DNA of 40,225 nt from a bacterium D16-51 (GCA_003612285.1 RAYE01000053.1:1-40225), one strand, 5' to 3'; positions 23,927 through 33,327 are shown, counted from the stretch's first letter. A program made the numbers and translations. Notes: a model not told the origin generated them from the sequence alone.

Positions 23927-24883
23927 ATGTTTAAATTATTCAGGAAAAAGGCGGCAAAGAAAGAGCCGGCAGTGGACACGCTGCCAGAAAAGGACCTGGT
24001 ATTTGACAGGCATCCCCTGGACTATGCATTAACAAGCGCTTATAAAGTTGTGGATGAACTTGCAGATGATGTTTTTTTGACCACCCAGAAAATGCGTTAT
24101 GCAAATGAGCAGCTTGCAGGGCTGCAAAGTGAGTTCATTGGGCTGCGGGATGAAGTGACTGCTATGGACAGTGGGTTTCAGGAAATTACGGCTGCGGCAG
24201 GGCGGTTTAATGAGGTAGAGGATGAAATTGGCCAGTCTGTTTCAGAAGCGCAGGGGCAGATGGAGCGTTTAAAGCAGGAGTCAAACTCAGTCCAGGCGAA
24301 TTTTAAAAATATGTTTGAAACGTTTGAGATGCTTCAGGGGGCGCTGGATAAGATAAGGAGCAGCCTTGCAGGTATCAGTGAGGTTGCTGAACAGACAGAC
24401 CTGCTTGCTTTAAATGCAAGTATTGAGGCGGCAAAGGCGGGGGAGCAGGGAAGAGGTTTTGCGGTTGTTGCAGAGGAAGTAGGGAAACTTGCAAAGATGA
24501 GCCAGGATATGGTTGAGAGAATCCATGCGAGCATTATGGAAGTAGAACACAGCAGTAATGAACTAAATAAATCTATACAGGCGTCTGATGAAGCGATGCT
24601 TTCTAATATCCGGAGCATGGAGGAGACGGGAAGGTATTTTAATGATGTAAAAGAAAGTGTTTCTGGCACAGAATCCGTCCGGGAGGCGATTGAAAGCGCC
24701 GTTGGGAGAAACCGTACCTATGTAAAATCTGTCCAGGACTCCCTTATATCAACGGCCGGCATTTATGGTGATATTATGGACAGGATGGATATTGATGACA
24801 GTAAAAAAGGCGTGTTAATAGAAGCGTTCCAGAATATTATAGAGCAGGCAATTGCCATGGCGGAGGAGCTTCCAGAGGCGTGA
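23927..24883 (+). CDS. Soluble chemoreceptor signalling protein (pair 1)
   Basis: A 318-residue cytoplasmic MCP-type protein with no membrane segment, no HAMP and no recognisable sensor domain. A Lys-rich N-terminus ([12 protein letters not shown]) is followed by a coiled-coil region and the signalling hairpin tip [20 protein letters not shown] with [12 protein letters not shown]. The C-terminal helix continues to about residue 310. The short protein lacks sensing capacity of its own, so the FIST protein encoded 13 bp upstream is the probable input. GGGAGGGAGCGCC precedes the ATG. A terminator follows at 24920-24963, so the pair forms a two-gene transcript. Output through CheA/CheW is inferred from the tip. 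Confidence 0.9.
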   Translation: MFKLFRKKAAKKEPAVDTLPEKDLVFDRHPLDYALTSAYKVVDELADDVFLTTQKMRYANEQLAGLQSEFIGLRDEVTAMDSGFQEITAAAGRFNEVEDEIGQSVSEAQGQMERLKQESNSVQANFKNMFETFEMLQGALDKIRSSLAGISEVAEQTDLLALNASIEAAKAGEQGRGFAVVAEEVGKLAKMSQDMVERIHASIMEVEHSSNELNKSIQASDEAMLSNIRSMEETGRYFNDVKESVSGTESVREAIESAVGRNRTYVKSVQDSLISTAGIYGDIMDRMDIDDSKKGVLIEAFQNIIEQAIAMAEELPEA

Positions 24884-24919
24884 TACAGGGCAGCAGGATA
24901 AATAGGACAGGGATGGCTA

Positions 24920-24963
24920 AAAACAGGAAATAAACTGGTTTTCAGGTTGTTTTCCTGTTTTTT
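24920..24963 (+). terminator. Terminator after FIST/MCP pair 1
   Basis: AAAACAGGAAA (24920-24930) pairs with TTTCCTGTTTT (24951-24961) around a 20-nt loop; the right arm runs into six T. It separates the FIST/MCP pair from the following four-gene operon. Confidence 0.8.
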
Positions 24964-24981
24964 GTCTGTGCATTTCCTGAC

Positions 24982-25011
24982 TTGAAAGATGGTGGGGAAA
25001 AGTGGTATACT
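24982..25011 (+). promoter_or_regulatory. SigA-type promoter of four-gene operon
   Basis: TTGAAA (24982-24987) and TATACT (25006-25011) are 18 bp apart, about 70 bp upstream of the first ATG at 25082 and just after the terminator of the preceding pair. Confidence 0.6.
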
Positions 25012-25081
25012 CTATAAAGATTTTACCCTGTCAGGTTGGATGCAGGTAAGACAGCAGTATACGATACAGTTTGGAGGAACT

Positions 25082-28000
25082 ATGAGAGAAAAAGTCAATC
25101 AGGCAGCAAAAGGGATTTTTGAATATAGCAGCTCAGACCTTAATATAACCCCGGATGAACTTTCTTTAAAAGTAAATGCAGGGGAATGCAGCGAGGGCTT
25201 ATTTGTTGTTTCTAATGGATTGGAACGCCCGATGAAGGGGGAGGTAAGCACTGACTGCCACTTTCTGGAATTTAAGGATTATTTTTTTGAAGGGGCTTCT
25301 AACGAGATACAGTATGTTTTTCATGGGGAATCTTTACTGCCTGGAGATACCGTTAAGGGGAATATTACAATTGTCACGGATTGTGGGATAAAAAAACTGT
25401 CTTTTTGCGCAACGGCAGGCGTCCCATCTTGTGAAGCTTCCTCTGGGAAAATCAGGGATCTGTTTCATTTTACGAATTTGGCGCGGGAATATCCGGAAGA
25501 GGCTGCTACACTTTTTCGTAAACATAATTTTGAAGAAATCTTTTTGTACCGTGACAATGCCAATATAGCCTTGTATAGGGGATTGGTGAAAGGGGCAAGC
25601 AAGGGGCTGGCGATGGAAGAGTTTTTGATTGCGATACACAAAAAAATTCCAATTCATCTATCTGTCGACCGGCTAAACTTTCAGTATGAAGATTGTAAGC
25701 AAAATTTTACAGATAAATTTGTTTTAACAAAGAATAATTGGGGATTTGGTGAATATCATATTCAGTCGGATAACCCATTTGTAGTGCCGGCCCATAAAAT
25801 AATCTGGACAGATGATTTTATGGGAAATTCCTACCCAATGTCTTTTTTGGTTGATACAGAAAAAATGCTTCCGGGGAAAAATTATGCGAGGATAACCGTT
25901 TCCTCTGTCCGCCAGAAAATCTGTATTTTGGTGACTGCCCATAAGGCAGGCCAGGCTGGCGTGGACAGGGAGCGGGAGCAGCAGAAAAAGAGATTTGATT
26001 TGATGCGCCAATATCTGGAGTTCTGTATGGGGCGTATCAGCCAGGAAGAATATCTTGGGGAGATAGGGGATATTGTTTATGAGATGGAGCAGGAAGGCAA
26101 AGGGACGGTATCCAGCCTTTTTAAAGTGCATCTGGGGATTATGCAGCACAGGGACCAGACTGTGAAAAGCGGGCTTTCTTATCTGGAAGGGCAGAAGGAA
26201 AAGCTCAAAAGTGAGGGGACGGTAATATATTGTGCTTATCTGTATCTGAAAGGGTTATGGGAAGACGATGATGACGCAGTAAATGCATGTGTACAGGAAA
26301 TTGAATCATACTACCAGAAGGAGCCGCGTAACTGGAGGCTTTTGTGGTTTTTGCTGTATTTATCGCCTTCTTATCAGTCAGACCGGAAAAAATATGGGGA
26401 TATTTTAAAACAGCTTCAGCGTTCCTGTCACAGCCCAGTCCTTTTTATGGAAGTCTGCAGTATTTTAAACGAGATGCCAGAACTTATGACAGAATTGTCC
26501 CCGGGGCTTTGTGAAGCAATGCATTGGGGGGTAAAGCAAAAATATATTGAAAAAGAGGCGGCGTTAAGGTATTGCTATCTGGCCAGCCATTTACGGGAAT
26601 ATTCAAGGATGGCCTGTCAGGATTTGTGCACACTTTATGAGGAATTTGAAGAGGAGGAAATCTTAGTTTCCATATGTAAGATGCTGATGATGGGGCAGGT
26701 GACGAGCCATGATGCATTCCGTTGGTATGAACTTGGGATTGAACACAACCTGAAACTGACAGACTTATATGAATATTACATGTATTCGATTGATGAAACG
26801 CAGAAGGTGGAATTTAAGAACAGTACGCTTCTTTACTTTTTGTATGACAATCATCTGACTGTAGCGAAAAAAGCAATGCTGTATGCTTACGTTGTACAGA
26901 ATAAGAAGGGCATAGGGGAGATATACCAATCCTATTGCCCGGTGATAGAGGAATTTACATTATGGCAGCTTGCAGCAGGGAGGATTAGCAGTAACCTTGC
27001 TATTTTATATGAGGAGTTTATCCAGGAAGAGTGGATTAATGACAAGCTTGCAAAGGAACTTCCTTCTGTGATGTTCTGCCATGAAATAATTTGTGAAAAT
27101 CCAGATATAGTTGGTGTTTATGTGACGCACCGTGAACTGTCGGGGGAAGAGTTTGTACCATTCCAAAATGGAAGGGCGGTTGTCCGTATTTTTACAGAAC
27201 ATTACCGCATTTTCCTTGCCGATAAATTGGATAACCGATATGCATCTTCTATTGACTATACTGCAAACAAGCTGCTCCATCTGGATTTTCTTGCAGAAAA
27301 GTGTTTTAAGGAAAATGGCGATGACTACCGCCTGCTTTTATATTTATACGATAAAGCGGAGCGTTTAAACCAGCATGGAAAAGAGATTATGGATATTAAG
27401 CGCCGTGTGCTGGATATTCCCAATTTAAGTAAATATCACTACAGAAAGGCATTTTCTTCCCTGGTCCGTTATTATTTCGATAATTTTGAGGGAGAGCTTT
27501 TGGATGCAACACTTGAAAAGCTGGACTGGTCGTATGTCAATCCGGCTGACAGGGTGCAGTTTATAGAGTATTGTGCAATCCGCCGCTTTTTTGATAAGGC
27601 AATGGAAGGAATCCGGCGGTTTGGGTATGGGAATATAGAAGGGAAAAGGCTTTTAAAGGTGTCTTCTGAAATTTTTGCAAAGGAGATTGATAAAAAAGAT
27701 ATTATCCTTGTAAAGCTTGCATGGAACATTTTTCAGATGGGAAATTTTGATGAAAATATGATGCGCTATTTATGCCGCTATTTTTCAGGCAGTGTTTCTG
27801 AAATGGTGCAAATCTGGAAATATGCCAATGGGTTTTCTATTGAGATGGCGGATTTTTCAGAACGCATTCTGGGGCAGTGTGTTTTTTCAGAGGAGACGCC
27901 AAAAGAGGTTTATGAAGTTTTCTACAGTTATTATGAAAATGGGAAAGACAAGCGGCTGATATGGGCATTTATGAAATTTATTGCCTATAAATATATGGTC

Positions 28001-28627
28001 CATAACCTGGCAGTCCCGGAAAAAGTTTTTTCGTATTTTTATAAAGAAGTGCAGATGCAGGAAAATATATTCTGCCTGGCTGCAGTATTGAAAAATTTAA
28101 GTGGGAAAAAAGAACTGAAACAAGAGGAAATCCAGTTTGTTGATTATAATATTAATAAGCTGTATGAACAGAAGATGGTTTTTCCGTTTTTCAGGAAATT
28201 TTATGGAAAGGTGTCGCTTCCAGTACACATTTTGGACGAGTATTATGTAGAATATATAACAAATCCAGAGTATGAGGTGAAAATCCGCTATTCGATTTCT
28301 TCAAGTTATGAATCAGGAGAATATATTACAGAAACGATGCGTGATATTTTTTGCGGAATCCGTGTAAAGGAATTTGTGCTGTTCCAGGATGAAATTTTGA
28401 AGTATTCTATTTCAGAAGTGCATCAGGAAGGCGAAAAGGTGGTAAAAGAAGTCAGCGTTAGTTTTGATGAAACAATGGATTACGAAAGGGCTGGCAGCCG
28501 CTACCATATGCTTAACCTGATGATGATTGCCCAGGAGATGAATGAGGAAGGCACATTAATTGATTTGATGAAAGAATATGTGGAATTAAAGGAATGCGTA
28601 AATATGCTTTTCCAGCCGGTTGAATAA
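25082..28627 (+). CDS. DUF5717-like Ig-plus-helical-solenoid protein
   Basis: A 1181-residue protein without signal peptide or membrane segment. Residues about 20-120 look like an Ig-type beta sandwich (ITPDELSLKVNAGECSEGLF, VSNGLERPMKGEV). A second such domain is at about 185-290 (IHLSVDRLNFQYED to RITVSS). The remaining 850 residues are rich in helices with Tyr/Leu/Glu repeats, resembling a TPR- or HEAT-like solenoid. From memory it fits DUF5717, a family of unknown function found in Lachnospiraceae. The ATG at 25082 is chosen because GGAGGAACT precedes it. It is the first of four co-directional genes; the next, an Hsp70-like protein, starts 49 bp later. A scaffold role is inferred only from architecture. 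Confidence 0.75.
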   Translation: MREKVNQAAKGIFEYSSSDLNITPDELSLKVNAGECSEGLFVVSNGLERPMKGEVSTDCHFLEFKDYFFEGASNEIQYVFHGESLLPGDTVKGNITIVTDCGIKKLSFCATAGVPSCEASSGKIRDLFHFTNLAREYPEEAATLFRKHNFEEIFLYRDNANIALYRGLVKGASKGLAMEEFLIAIHKKIPIHLSVDRLNFQYEDCKQNFTDKFVLTKNNWGFGEYHIQSDNPFVVPAHKIIWTDDFMGNSYPMSFLVDTEKMLPGKNYARITVSSVRQKICILVTAHKAGQAGVDREREQQKKRFDLMRQYLEFCMGRISQEEYLGEIGDIVYEMEQEGKGTVSSLFKVHLGIMQHRDQTVKSGLSYLEGQKEKLKSEGTVIYCAYLYLKGLWEDDDDAVNACVQEIESYYQKEPRNWRLLWFLLYLSPSYQSDRKKYGDILKQLQRSCHSPVLFMEVCSILNEMPELMTELSPGLCEAMHWGVKQKYIEKEAALRYCYLASHLREYSRMACQDLCTLYEEFEEEEILVSICKMLMMGQVTSHDAFRWYELGIEHNLKLTDLYEYYMYSIDETQKVEFKNSTLLYFLYDNHLTVAKKAMLYAYVVQNKKGIGEIYQSYCPVIEEFTLWQLAAGRISSNLAILYEEFIQEEWINDKLAKELPSVMFCHEIICENPDIVGVYVTHRELSGEEFVPFQNGRAVVRIFTEHYRIFLADKLDNRYASSIDYTANKLLHLDFLAEKCFKENGDDYRLLLYLYDKAERLNQHGKEIMDIKRRVLDIPNLSKYHYRKAFSSLVRYYFDNFEGELLDATLEKLDWSYVNPADRVQFIEYCAIRRFFDKAMEGIRRFGYGNIEGKRLLKVSSEIFAKEIDKKDIILVKLAWNIFQMGNFDENMMRYLCRYFSGSVSEMVQIWKYANGFSIEMADFSERILGQCVFSEETPKEVYEVFYSYYENGKDKRLIWAFMKFIAYKYMVHNLAVPEKVFSYFYKEVQMQENIFCLAAVLKNLSGKKELKQEEIQFVDYNINKLYEQKMVFPFFRKFYGKVSLPVHILDEYYVEYITNPEYEVKIRYSISSSYESGEYITETMRDIFCGIRVKEFVLFQDEILKYSISEVHQEGEKVVKEVSVSFDETMDYERAGSRYHMLNLMMIAQEMNEEGTLIDLMKEYVELKECVNMLFQPVE

Positions 28628-28676
28628 GGGCGGCGGCCCTTAAAGAGCCGGCAGATATGCATAAGGGGGAAAATAC

Positions 28677-29939
28677 GTGGAAGAGGAAAGAAAGCTGTTG
28701 GTGGGAATTGATTTGGGATGGGAAACCACACAAATGACCTGTTTTGATTTTGTGTCCTATGAACCAGTTCCAATCGGGAGAAAAATACAGGGGCAAAGAG
28801 TGTATGAGATTCCTACCGGCCTGGCCGTTAATCCAGCAAATGGGGAGTGGTACTGGATTGATGAGGAATATGCGAAACAGGATGGCGTCATCTGCCTGCA
28901 CCATCTGTTAGCGGATGTGCTGCGTGATGAAAAGATTACAGCAGGAAGGTATTCTATTGAAAGCTATCAGGCGTTGAAACGTTTTATTGTCAAGCTTTTA
29001 AGCCTTTTAAAAGAATATTATCCGGCCGATATGATTCGAAGGCTTGTGATTACTGTGGCGGAAAGACGGGAACGTTTTAGGGAATATCTTACAGCAATCT
29101 GCGGGGAACTGGGAATCCCGAAAGGCAGCCTGGTAATCCAGAACCACCGCCAGAGTTATATGTATTATGCCGTCAGCCAGCCGAAAGAACTGTGGGCGCA
29201 TAATGTCGGGCTTTTTGAAATGGAAAATAACATGCTTCTTTATTCCCAGATTGATATTGATAAAAAGACAGTTCCATATATTGTCGGCGTGATACAGAAA
29301 GACCTTTCTGACGGGATAGACTGGGCTGCGCTGGAAAAGGAAGGGGCTTCCCATATTTCTTATGCTTTTTTAAATGCCGCAAATACGGCGCTCCATAAGC
29401 AGCTTGTTACGACCGTTTATGTAACAGGGAAGGGGTTTGAAGGCCCCTGGGCAGACGAGGCGTTAAAAGAGTTATGTGTTGGAAGGAGGGTTTTCCGGGG
29501 GCAGAACCTTTTTACAAAAGGGGCATGTTATGCGGCAAGGGAACTGGCCGGGGAAGGGAAACTGGGGCAGTGTCTTTTTCTGGATGAAGATATGATAGCC
29601 TGTAATGTGCTGCTCCGTGTGTACCATGACGCCAGCGTCCAGGATGTGATGCTTGCAAAGGCAGGGGCGCTCTGGAGTGAAGTAGACAGCAGTATAGATG
29701 TGATTCCTGATGAGGAAGAGGAAATCAGGATTACGATACAGGACGTCTTGAAACATGAGACAAGGGCGCATATGCTCTCGCTAAGTGGTTTTGCCGGGAG
29801 GGAAAATAAGATGACGCGTTTTACGATTCGGATTCGGTTTGCGGCAAGCAATACCTGTATCGTTACATTAAAAGACAATGGGTTCGGCGAGTACTGCCCT
29901 TCCAGCAACAGGGTCTGGGAGCGCTATATTACGGTATAA
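28677..29939 (+). CDS. DUF5716-like Hsp70/actin-fold protein
   Basis: A 420-residue protein with GTG start after GGGGGAAAATAC. Three segments recall the Hsp70/actin ATPase fold: phosphate-1-like VGIDLGWETTQM (9-20), RLVITVAERRERFREYL (122-138), which resembles the ITVPA-x-QR region of Hsp70, and adenosine-like TVYVTGKGFEGPW (246-258) followed by NLFTKGACYAA (277-287). The phosphate-2 position reads NVGLFEMENNML without the DxGGGT signature, so ATP hydrolysis may be altered or absent. From memory the protein fits DUF5716. The C-terminal 90 residues are a small beta domain. Neighbours are the solenoid protein upstream and a TPR-like protein 20 bp downstream. Function is unknown; chaperone-like or filament-forming activity is inference. 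Confidence 0.75.
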   Translation: MEEERKLLVGIDLGWETTQMTCFDFVSYEPVPIGRKIQGQRVYEIPTGLAVNPANGEWYWIDEEYAKQDGVICLHHLLADVLRDEKITAGRYSIESYQALKRFIVKLLSLLKEYYPADMIRRLVITVAERRERFREYLTAICGELGIPKGSLVIQNHRQSYMYYAVSQPKELWAHNVGLFEMENNMLLYSQIDIDKKTVPYIVGVIQKDLSDGIDWAALEKEGASHISYAFLNAANTALHKQLVTTVYVTGKGFEGPWADEALKELCVGRRVFRGQNLFTKGACYAARELAGEGKLGQCLFLDEDMIACNVLLRVYHDASVQDVMLAKAGALWSEVDSSIDVIPDEEEEIRITIQDVLKHETRAHMLSLSGFAGRENKMTRFTIRIRFAASNTCIVTLKDNGFGEYCPSSNRVWERYITV

Positions 29940-29959
29940 TTTATGGATGGAGGCTTTTT

Positions 29960-30799
29960 ATGGGAAAGTTAATTCAATGCAGCGGCTGTATTGCAAAGGA
30001 ACCATATCATTTCCGGCTGACAAAGACAAATGTATATTCGATTGAAGAAGTCTGCTACTATATCCGCCATAATATTTATATGATGCAGGAGGAGGTTTTT
30101 GACAGGGAATTTGTCCTGTGGCTTAGGAATGAACTCCATATGAAGGAAACAGCGGATAAGCTGGAACGGCTGATACAGGAGCAATATAATATTAAGGATA
30201 TTGTTGTAACGCTTTGCTGCAGCTGCGATTATTATGATGAAGGTGAAATTACAGAATTAATCCACATTATGGATGATTTGGGCAGCCTGCCCAAATACGC
30301 AAGGAGAAAATATAAAGGGGATAATTTCCTGCGCTGCCGTTCCTATGAGAAAGCGTTGGAAGAGTATGAGCGGATTTTTGAAAGCGATGAGATTTTACAG
30401 GCGGAGCCTTCCGTCTATGGCGATATTTTCCATAATATGGGGGTTGCCTATGCCAATATAGGAGAGTTCCATAAGGCGTCAGAACTTTTTATGAAAGCCT
30501 ATGAAAAAAACAGCAGGGATGCTTCTTTAGCACAGTATCTTTTTTCCCTGCGGCTTTGTAAGGATGTGGAAGGGTATAAGAAGACAATAAAGGATTTGGG
30601 GATTACAGAGGAAAAGCAGGAGCAGTGGGAAAAGGAATACCAGAGGGCGGCCGAGGTATGTGCCGCTGGAAGGCCGGCCAGGCAGATTGAGAGGCTTCGG
30701 GAACTGGTTAAGAATGGTTCTGTAGAGGAGTATTATGATAAGGTACATGCTTATATAGCAGAATGGAAAAATGAATACCGCAGGCAGATTAGTGTATAA
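29960..30799 (+). CDS. TPR-like protein of the four-gene operon
   Basis: A 279-residue soluble protein of unknown function. The N-terminus has CSGC and later CCSCDYYDE Cys clusters that could bind a metal. Residues about 110-195 contain two TPR-like units (NFLRCRSYEKALEEYERIF and HNMGVAYANIGEFHKASELF). The C-terminal 60 residues are charged helices. GGAGGC precedes the ATG, 20 bp after the Hsp70-like gene, so coupling in one operon is very likely. TPR units commonly mediate protein-protein contact, including with Hsp70-type partners; here the partner is inferred from gene order. Confidence 0.75.
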   Translation: MGKLIQCSGCIAKEPYHFRLTKTNVYSIEEVCYYIRHNIYMMQEEVFDREFVLWLRNELHMKETADKLERLIQEQYNIKDIVVTLCCSCDYYDEGEITELIHIMDDLGSLPKYARRKYKGDNFLRCRSYEKALEEYERIFESDEILQAEPSVYGDIFHNMGVAYANIGEFHKASELFMKAYEKNSRDASLAQYLFSLRLCKDVEGYKKTIKDLGITEEKQEQWEKEYQRAAEVCAAGRPARQIERLRELVKNGSVEEYYDKVHAYIAEWKNEYRRQISV

Positions 30800-30863
30800 A
30801 CAACTGGGGCTGTATATATGGGGCAGTGGGAAAAAGCTGATGGATGCAGCAGATGGAGGGAAT

Positions 30864-32120
30864 ATGGCATTTTGGAATAAAAAAAGAAAACAGCGGGAAC
30901 AAGAAGCATTGGAGCGGACAATGCAGGAAACACTGGATACTATACGGGAAAAAAAGAAGGCGATGGGACTTCCTTTGTCAAAAGAAGAAGAGGACGAAGA
31001 AAGGGAACGGCAGCAGCTGGAAGCTGAACTATACCAGACAGAAGCTGTCAGCCCGGCAGGGAAAGATGGACAGAAACGTTATGTGACAGAGTGCTGCCAG
31101 GGAATCCAGGAGGCAGATAGGCAGATAGAGGGAATCAGGAGGGAATACCAGGGCGTGACAGATTCCCTTTTAGATATCCAGAAGATTGACAGGGCAGAGG
31201 GGGAAGAGAAAAAGAACCTGTTAAATGCAGCAAATAATATCGTGAGGCTGACAAAAGAGCGGAACCGCTATAAAGACCGCAACCTGACGATTTCTGAAAT
31301 TGTTATGCGCCGGTTCGAACCATATGAAAATGAACTGGTGGATGAGATTAAAAAGATGTATGAGGCGGAAGCATATCAAAAGGCAATAGACGGGGATATT
31401 GAAAAACTGCATGAGGAAAAGAAAAAGCTGCGGAAGGAAAAGCAGGAGATTATAGAAAAGCAAAATTCTTTAAAGAATATGGCAAAAGTTTTGATTGCAT
31501 TAATTATCTCCCTGTTTGTACTGTTTATTACGGCGTATTATGCGTTAGAGGCGGACATGACACTGCCATATCTTGGCACTGTTTTTGTAGCGGCGGTTTC
31601 GGCTGTTGTAATTTTTGTAGAGTCTAATAAGAACCGCAGTGATATGGCGCTTGCTGACCGTAAGATGGATAAGGCAGTCAGCCTTTTAAACCGTGTAAAA
31701 ATTAAGTGTGTCAATAACAGGAACTTGATGGATTATGGCAGGGAAAAATTTGGCGTGGCGAGCGCAGCAGAGTTTGAGCATCTGTGGAACGAATATGTCC
31801 GTGCAAAAGAATATGAGCGGAAGTTCCGGGAAAATACAGAACAGTTAAACTACTATTGCGACCATCTCCTAGAGCTGTTGATGAAGCTGCAGGTTATGGA
31901 CAGCGATATCTGGGTTGGGCAGGCGCTGGCCATTGCTGACAGCCGTGAGATGGTGGAAATCCGCCATAAACTAAATTCCCAGCGGCAGATTCTAAGGGAA
32001 CAGATTGAGTATAATGAAAAAACCAAAAATGATTTATTAAAGAATATCAATGCTGTCATTGAAGATAATCCGGAAAACAAAGAAGAATTGCTTAAAATTG
32101 TTGAAGAGTATATAGGGTGA
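30864..32120 (+). CDS. Coiled-coil protein with two membrane segments
   Basis: A 418-residue protein of unknown function, last in the four-gene operon. Residues 1-205 are strongly charged coiled coil (KKRKQREQEALER, EEEDEERERQQLEAEL, KLHEEKKKLRKEKQEI). Two adjacent TM segments (about 207-228 and 234-252) form a hairpin, and the rest (253-418) is again helical. Both ends should therefore face the cytoplasm. The ATG at 30864 is chosen because GGAGGGAAT precedes it; a longer frame to 30771 would overlap the upstream gene. It could anchor the cytoplasmic Hsp70-like/solenoid proteins to the membrane. No sequence motif identifies a family. Confidence 0.75.
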   Translation: MAFWNKKRKQREQEALERTMQETLDTIREKKKAMGLPLSKEEEDEERERQQLEAELYQTEAVSPAGKDGQKRYVTECCQGIQEADRQIEGIRREYQGVTDSLLDIQKIDRAEGEEKKNLLNAANNIVRLTKERNRYKDRNLTISEIVMRRFEPYENELVDEIKKMYEAEAYQKAIDGDIEKLHEEKKKLRKEKQEIIEKQNSLKNMAKVLIALIISLFVLFITAYYALEADMTLPYLGTVFVAAVSAVVIFVESNKNRSDMALADRKMDKAVSLLNRVKIKCVNNRNLMDYGREKFGVASAAEFEHLWNEYVRAKEYERKFRENTEQLNYYCDHLLELLMKLQVMDSDIWVGQALAIADSREMVEIRHKLNSQRQILREQIEYNEKTKNDLLKNINAVIEDNPENKEELLKIVEEYIG

Positions 32121-32129
32121 GAAAAGGGG

Positions 32130-32158
32130 TTGACATGGCAGGATTGCTATGTTAGAAT
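32130..32158 (+). promoter_or_regulatory. Strong SigA promoter of infC operon
   Basis: TTGACA (32130-32135) and TAGAAT (32153-32158) are separated by 17 bp, only 10 bp beyond the stop of the coiled-coil gene. It drives a leader of about 295 nt ahead of infC. Confidence 0.75.
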
Positions 32159-32164
32159 TAGCTT

Positions 32165-32379
32165 TGCTGTGTAAGCAGCGATAAAGTAGAGTATCCACTC
32201 TCACCTTAGCACGGGAGCGTGACTTGGGTTTATTGATAAATCATAGGATGTATGGCTGTAGAGGTGTTTCAGGTTTTAGCAGCCAGATATCATATAGCAG
32301 GCTGCTAAAACCAGGGGATGGTTCTGGCAGGGGAATGTATTTTCGATAAACGTGGATAACTTTACGGTCCGCGTTTTTT
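32165..32379 (+). promoter_or_regulatory. infC leader with attenuator (L20-type autoregulation likely)
   Basis: The leader contains an early structured part with a CTCACCTTAGCA segment (32199-32210), a 13-bp perfect hairpin (32272-32284 with 32300-32312), and a terminator-like hairpin ACGTGGA/TCCGCGT (32350-32356 and 32368-32374) followed directly by TTTTTT. In low-GC Gram-positives this operon is known to be controlled by L20 binding to such a leader. Assignment as an L20 leader rests on position and the terminator, not on a model match. Confidence 0.6.
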
Positions 32380-32459
32380 CTATGTGTAGCAGGAAATTGC
32401 GTGCGAGTATGGAGCGGTATAGTGAAAATAATGATTATGGAATTTGGAGGTGCACTAAA

Positions 32460-32966
32460 ATTAGCGATTTAATGATTAATGAGAGGATTAGGGACAAAGA
32501 AGTTCGGCTGATAAGCCAGAGTGGGGAGCAGTTAGGTATTATGTCGTCTAAGGAGGCGATGAAGCTTGCGAGGGAGGCAGACTTAGATTTAGTAAAGATC
32601 GCACCGACAGCAAAACCACCGGTATGTAAGATTATTGATTATGGAAAATATCGTTATGAGCTTGCCCGCAAGGAGAAGGAAGCAAAGAAGAAACAAAGGA
32701 CGATGGAAGTAAAGGAAGTCCGCCTTTCCCCGAACATTGATAAAAATGATTTGAATACAAAGGCAAATCAGGCAAGGAAGTTCCTTTCAAAGGGAGACAA
32801 GGTAAAAGTAACGCTTCGTTTCCGGGGGCGTGAGATGGCGCATGTTAATTACAGCAAACAGATTTTAGACAGTTTCTGCGAAATTTTGGAGGATATTGCC
32901 GTAGTTGATAAGAAGCCTAAAATGGAAGGCAGAAGCATGGTAATGTTTTTGTCAGAGAAACGTTAG
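32460..32966 (+). CDS. infC: Translation initiation factor IF-3
   Basis: A 168-residue initiation factor that checks start-codon pairing on the 30S subunit. The N-domain starts at SDLMINERIRDKEVRLIS; the linker and C-domain follow (VKEVRLSPNIDKNDL, KVKVTLRFRGREMAH). The start is placed at the rare codon ATT (32460), 9 bp after GGAGG, as is usual for infC, where it allows IF-3 autocontrol. The in-frame TTG/ATG codons further upstream lie in the attenuator leader and give non-homologous sequence. It is the first gene of infC-rpmI-rplT. The 145-bp gap to rpmI holds only small hairpins. Confidence 0.95.
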   Translation: MSDLMINERIRDKEVRLISQSGEQLGIMSSKEAMKLAREADLDLVKIAPTAKPPVCKIIDYGKYRYELARKEKEAKKKQRTMEVKEVRLSPNIDKNDLNTKANQARKFLSKGDKVKVTLRFRGREMAHVNYSKQILDSFCEILEDIAVVDKKPKMEGRSMVMFLSEKR

Positions 32967-33111
32967 TAAGGTTTACCTGCATGGCAGGCAGGCCTTTCAG
33001 AAGGATTATAATATTACTGCCAGGGGACGGTAAATAAATTGCCAGTTCCTGAGGCTGGCGGTAAGAATGTGATTCCTGATATATTAGCAAAACATTAAGG
33101 AGGAAAGAAAT

Positions 33112-33309
33112 ATGCCAAAGTTGAAAACAAAGCGTGCGGCAGCAAAGCGTTATAAGGTTACAGGTACTGGTAAGATTATGAAAATGAAGGCGAACAAGAG
33201 CCATATCTTAAATAAGAAATCTGCCAAGAGGAAGAGAAATTTAAGAAAACAGACAGAGATGGATGCAAGCAATGTAAAAGTTGCCAGAAAGCTGATACCA
33301 TATAAATAA
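33112..33309 (+). CDS. rpmI: Ribosomal protein bL35
   Basis: The 65-residue large-subunit protein. The sequence [20 protein letters not shown] with a Lys/Arg-rich remainder ([20 protein letters not shown]) is diagnostic, and length is exactly typical. An AAGGAGGAAAGAAAT site precedes the ATG. It is the middle gene of the infC-rpmI-rplT operon, 18 bp before rplT. Confidence 0.97.
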   Translation: MPKLKTKRAAAKRYKVTGTGKIMKMKANKSHILNKKSAKRKRNLRKQTEMDASNVKVARKLIPYK

Positions 33310-33327
33310 TAAAGGAGGAAAGATAAG

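Noticed and set aside
32352-32459. N-terminal extension of IF-3 to an upstream start
   Set aside because: The extra codons overlap the attenuator terminator and show no IF-3 similarity; the ATT codon has the ribosome site.
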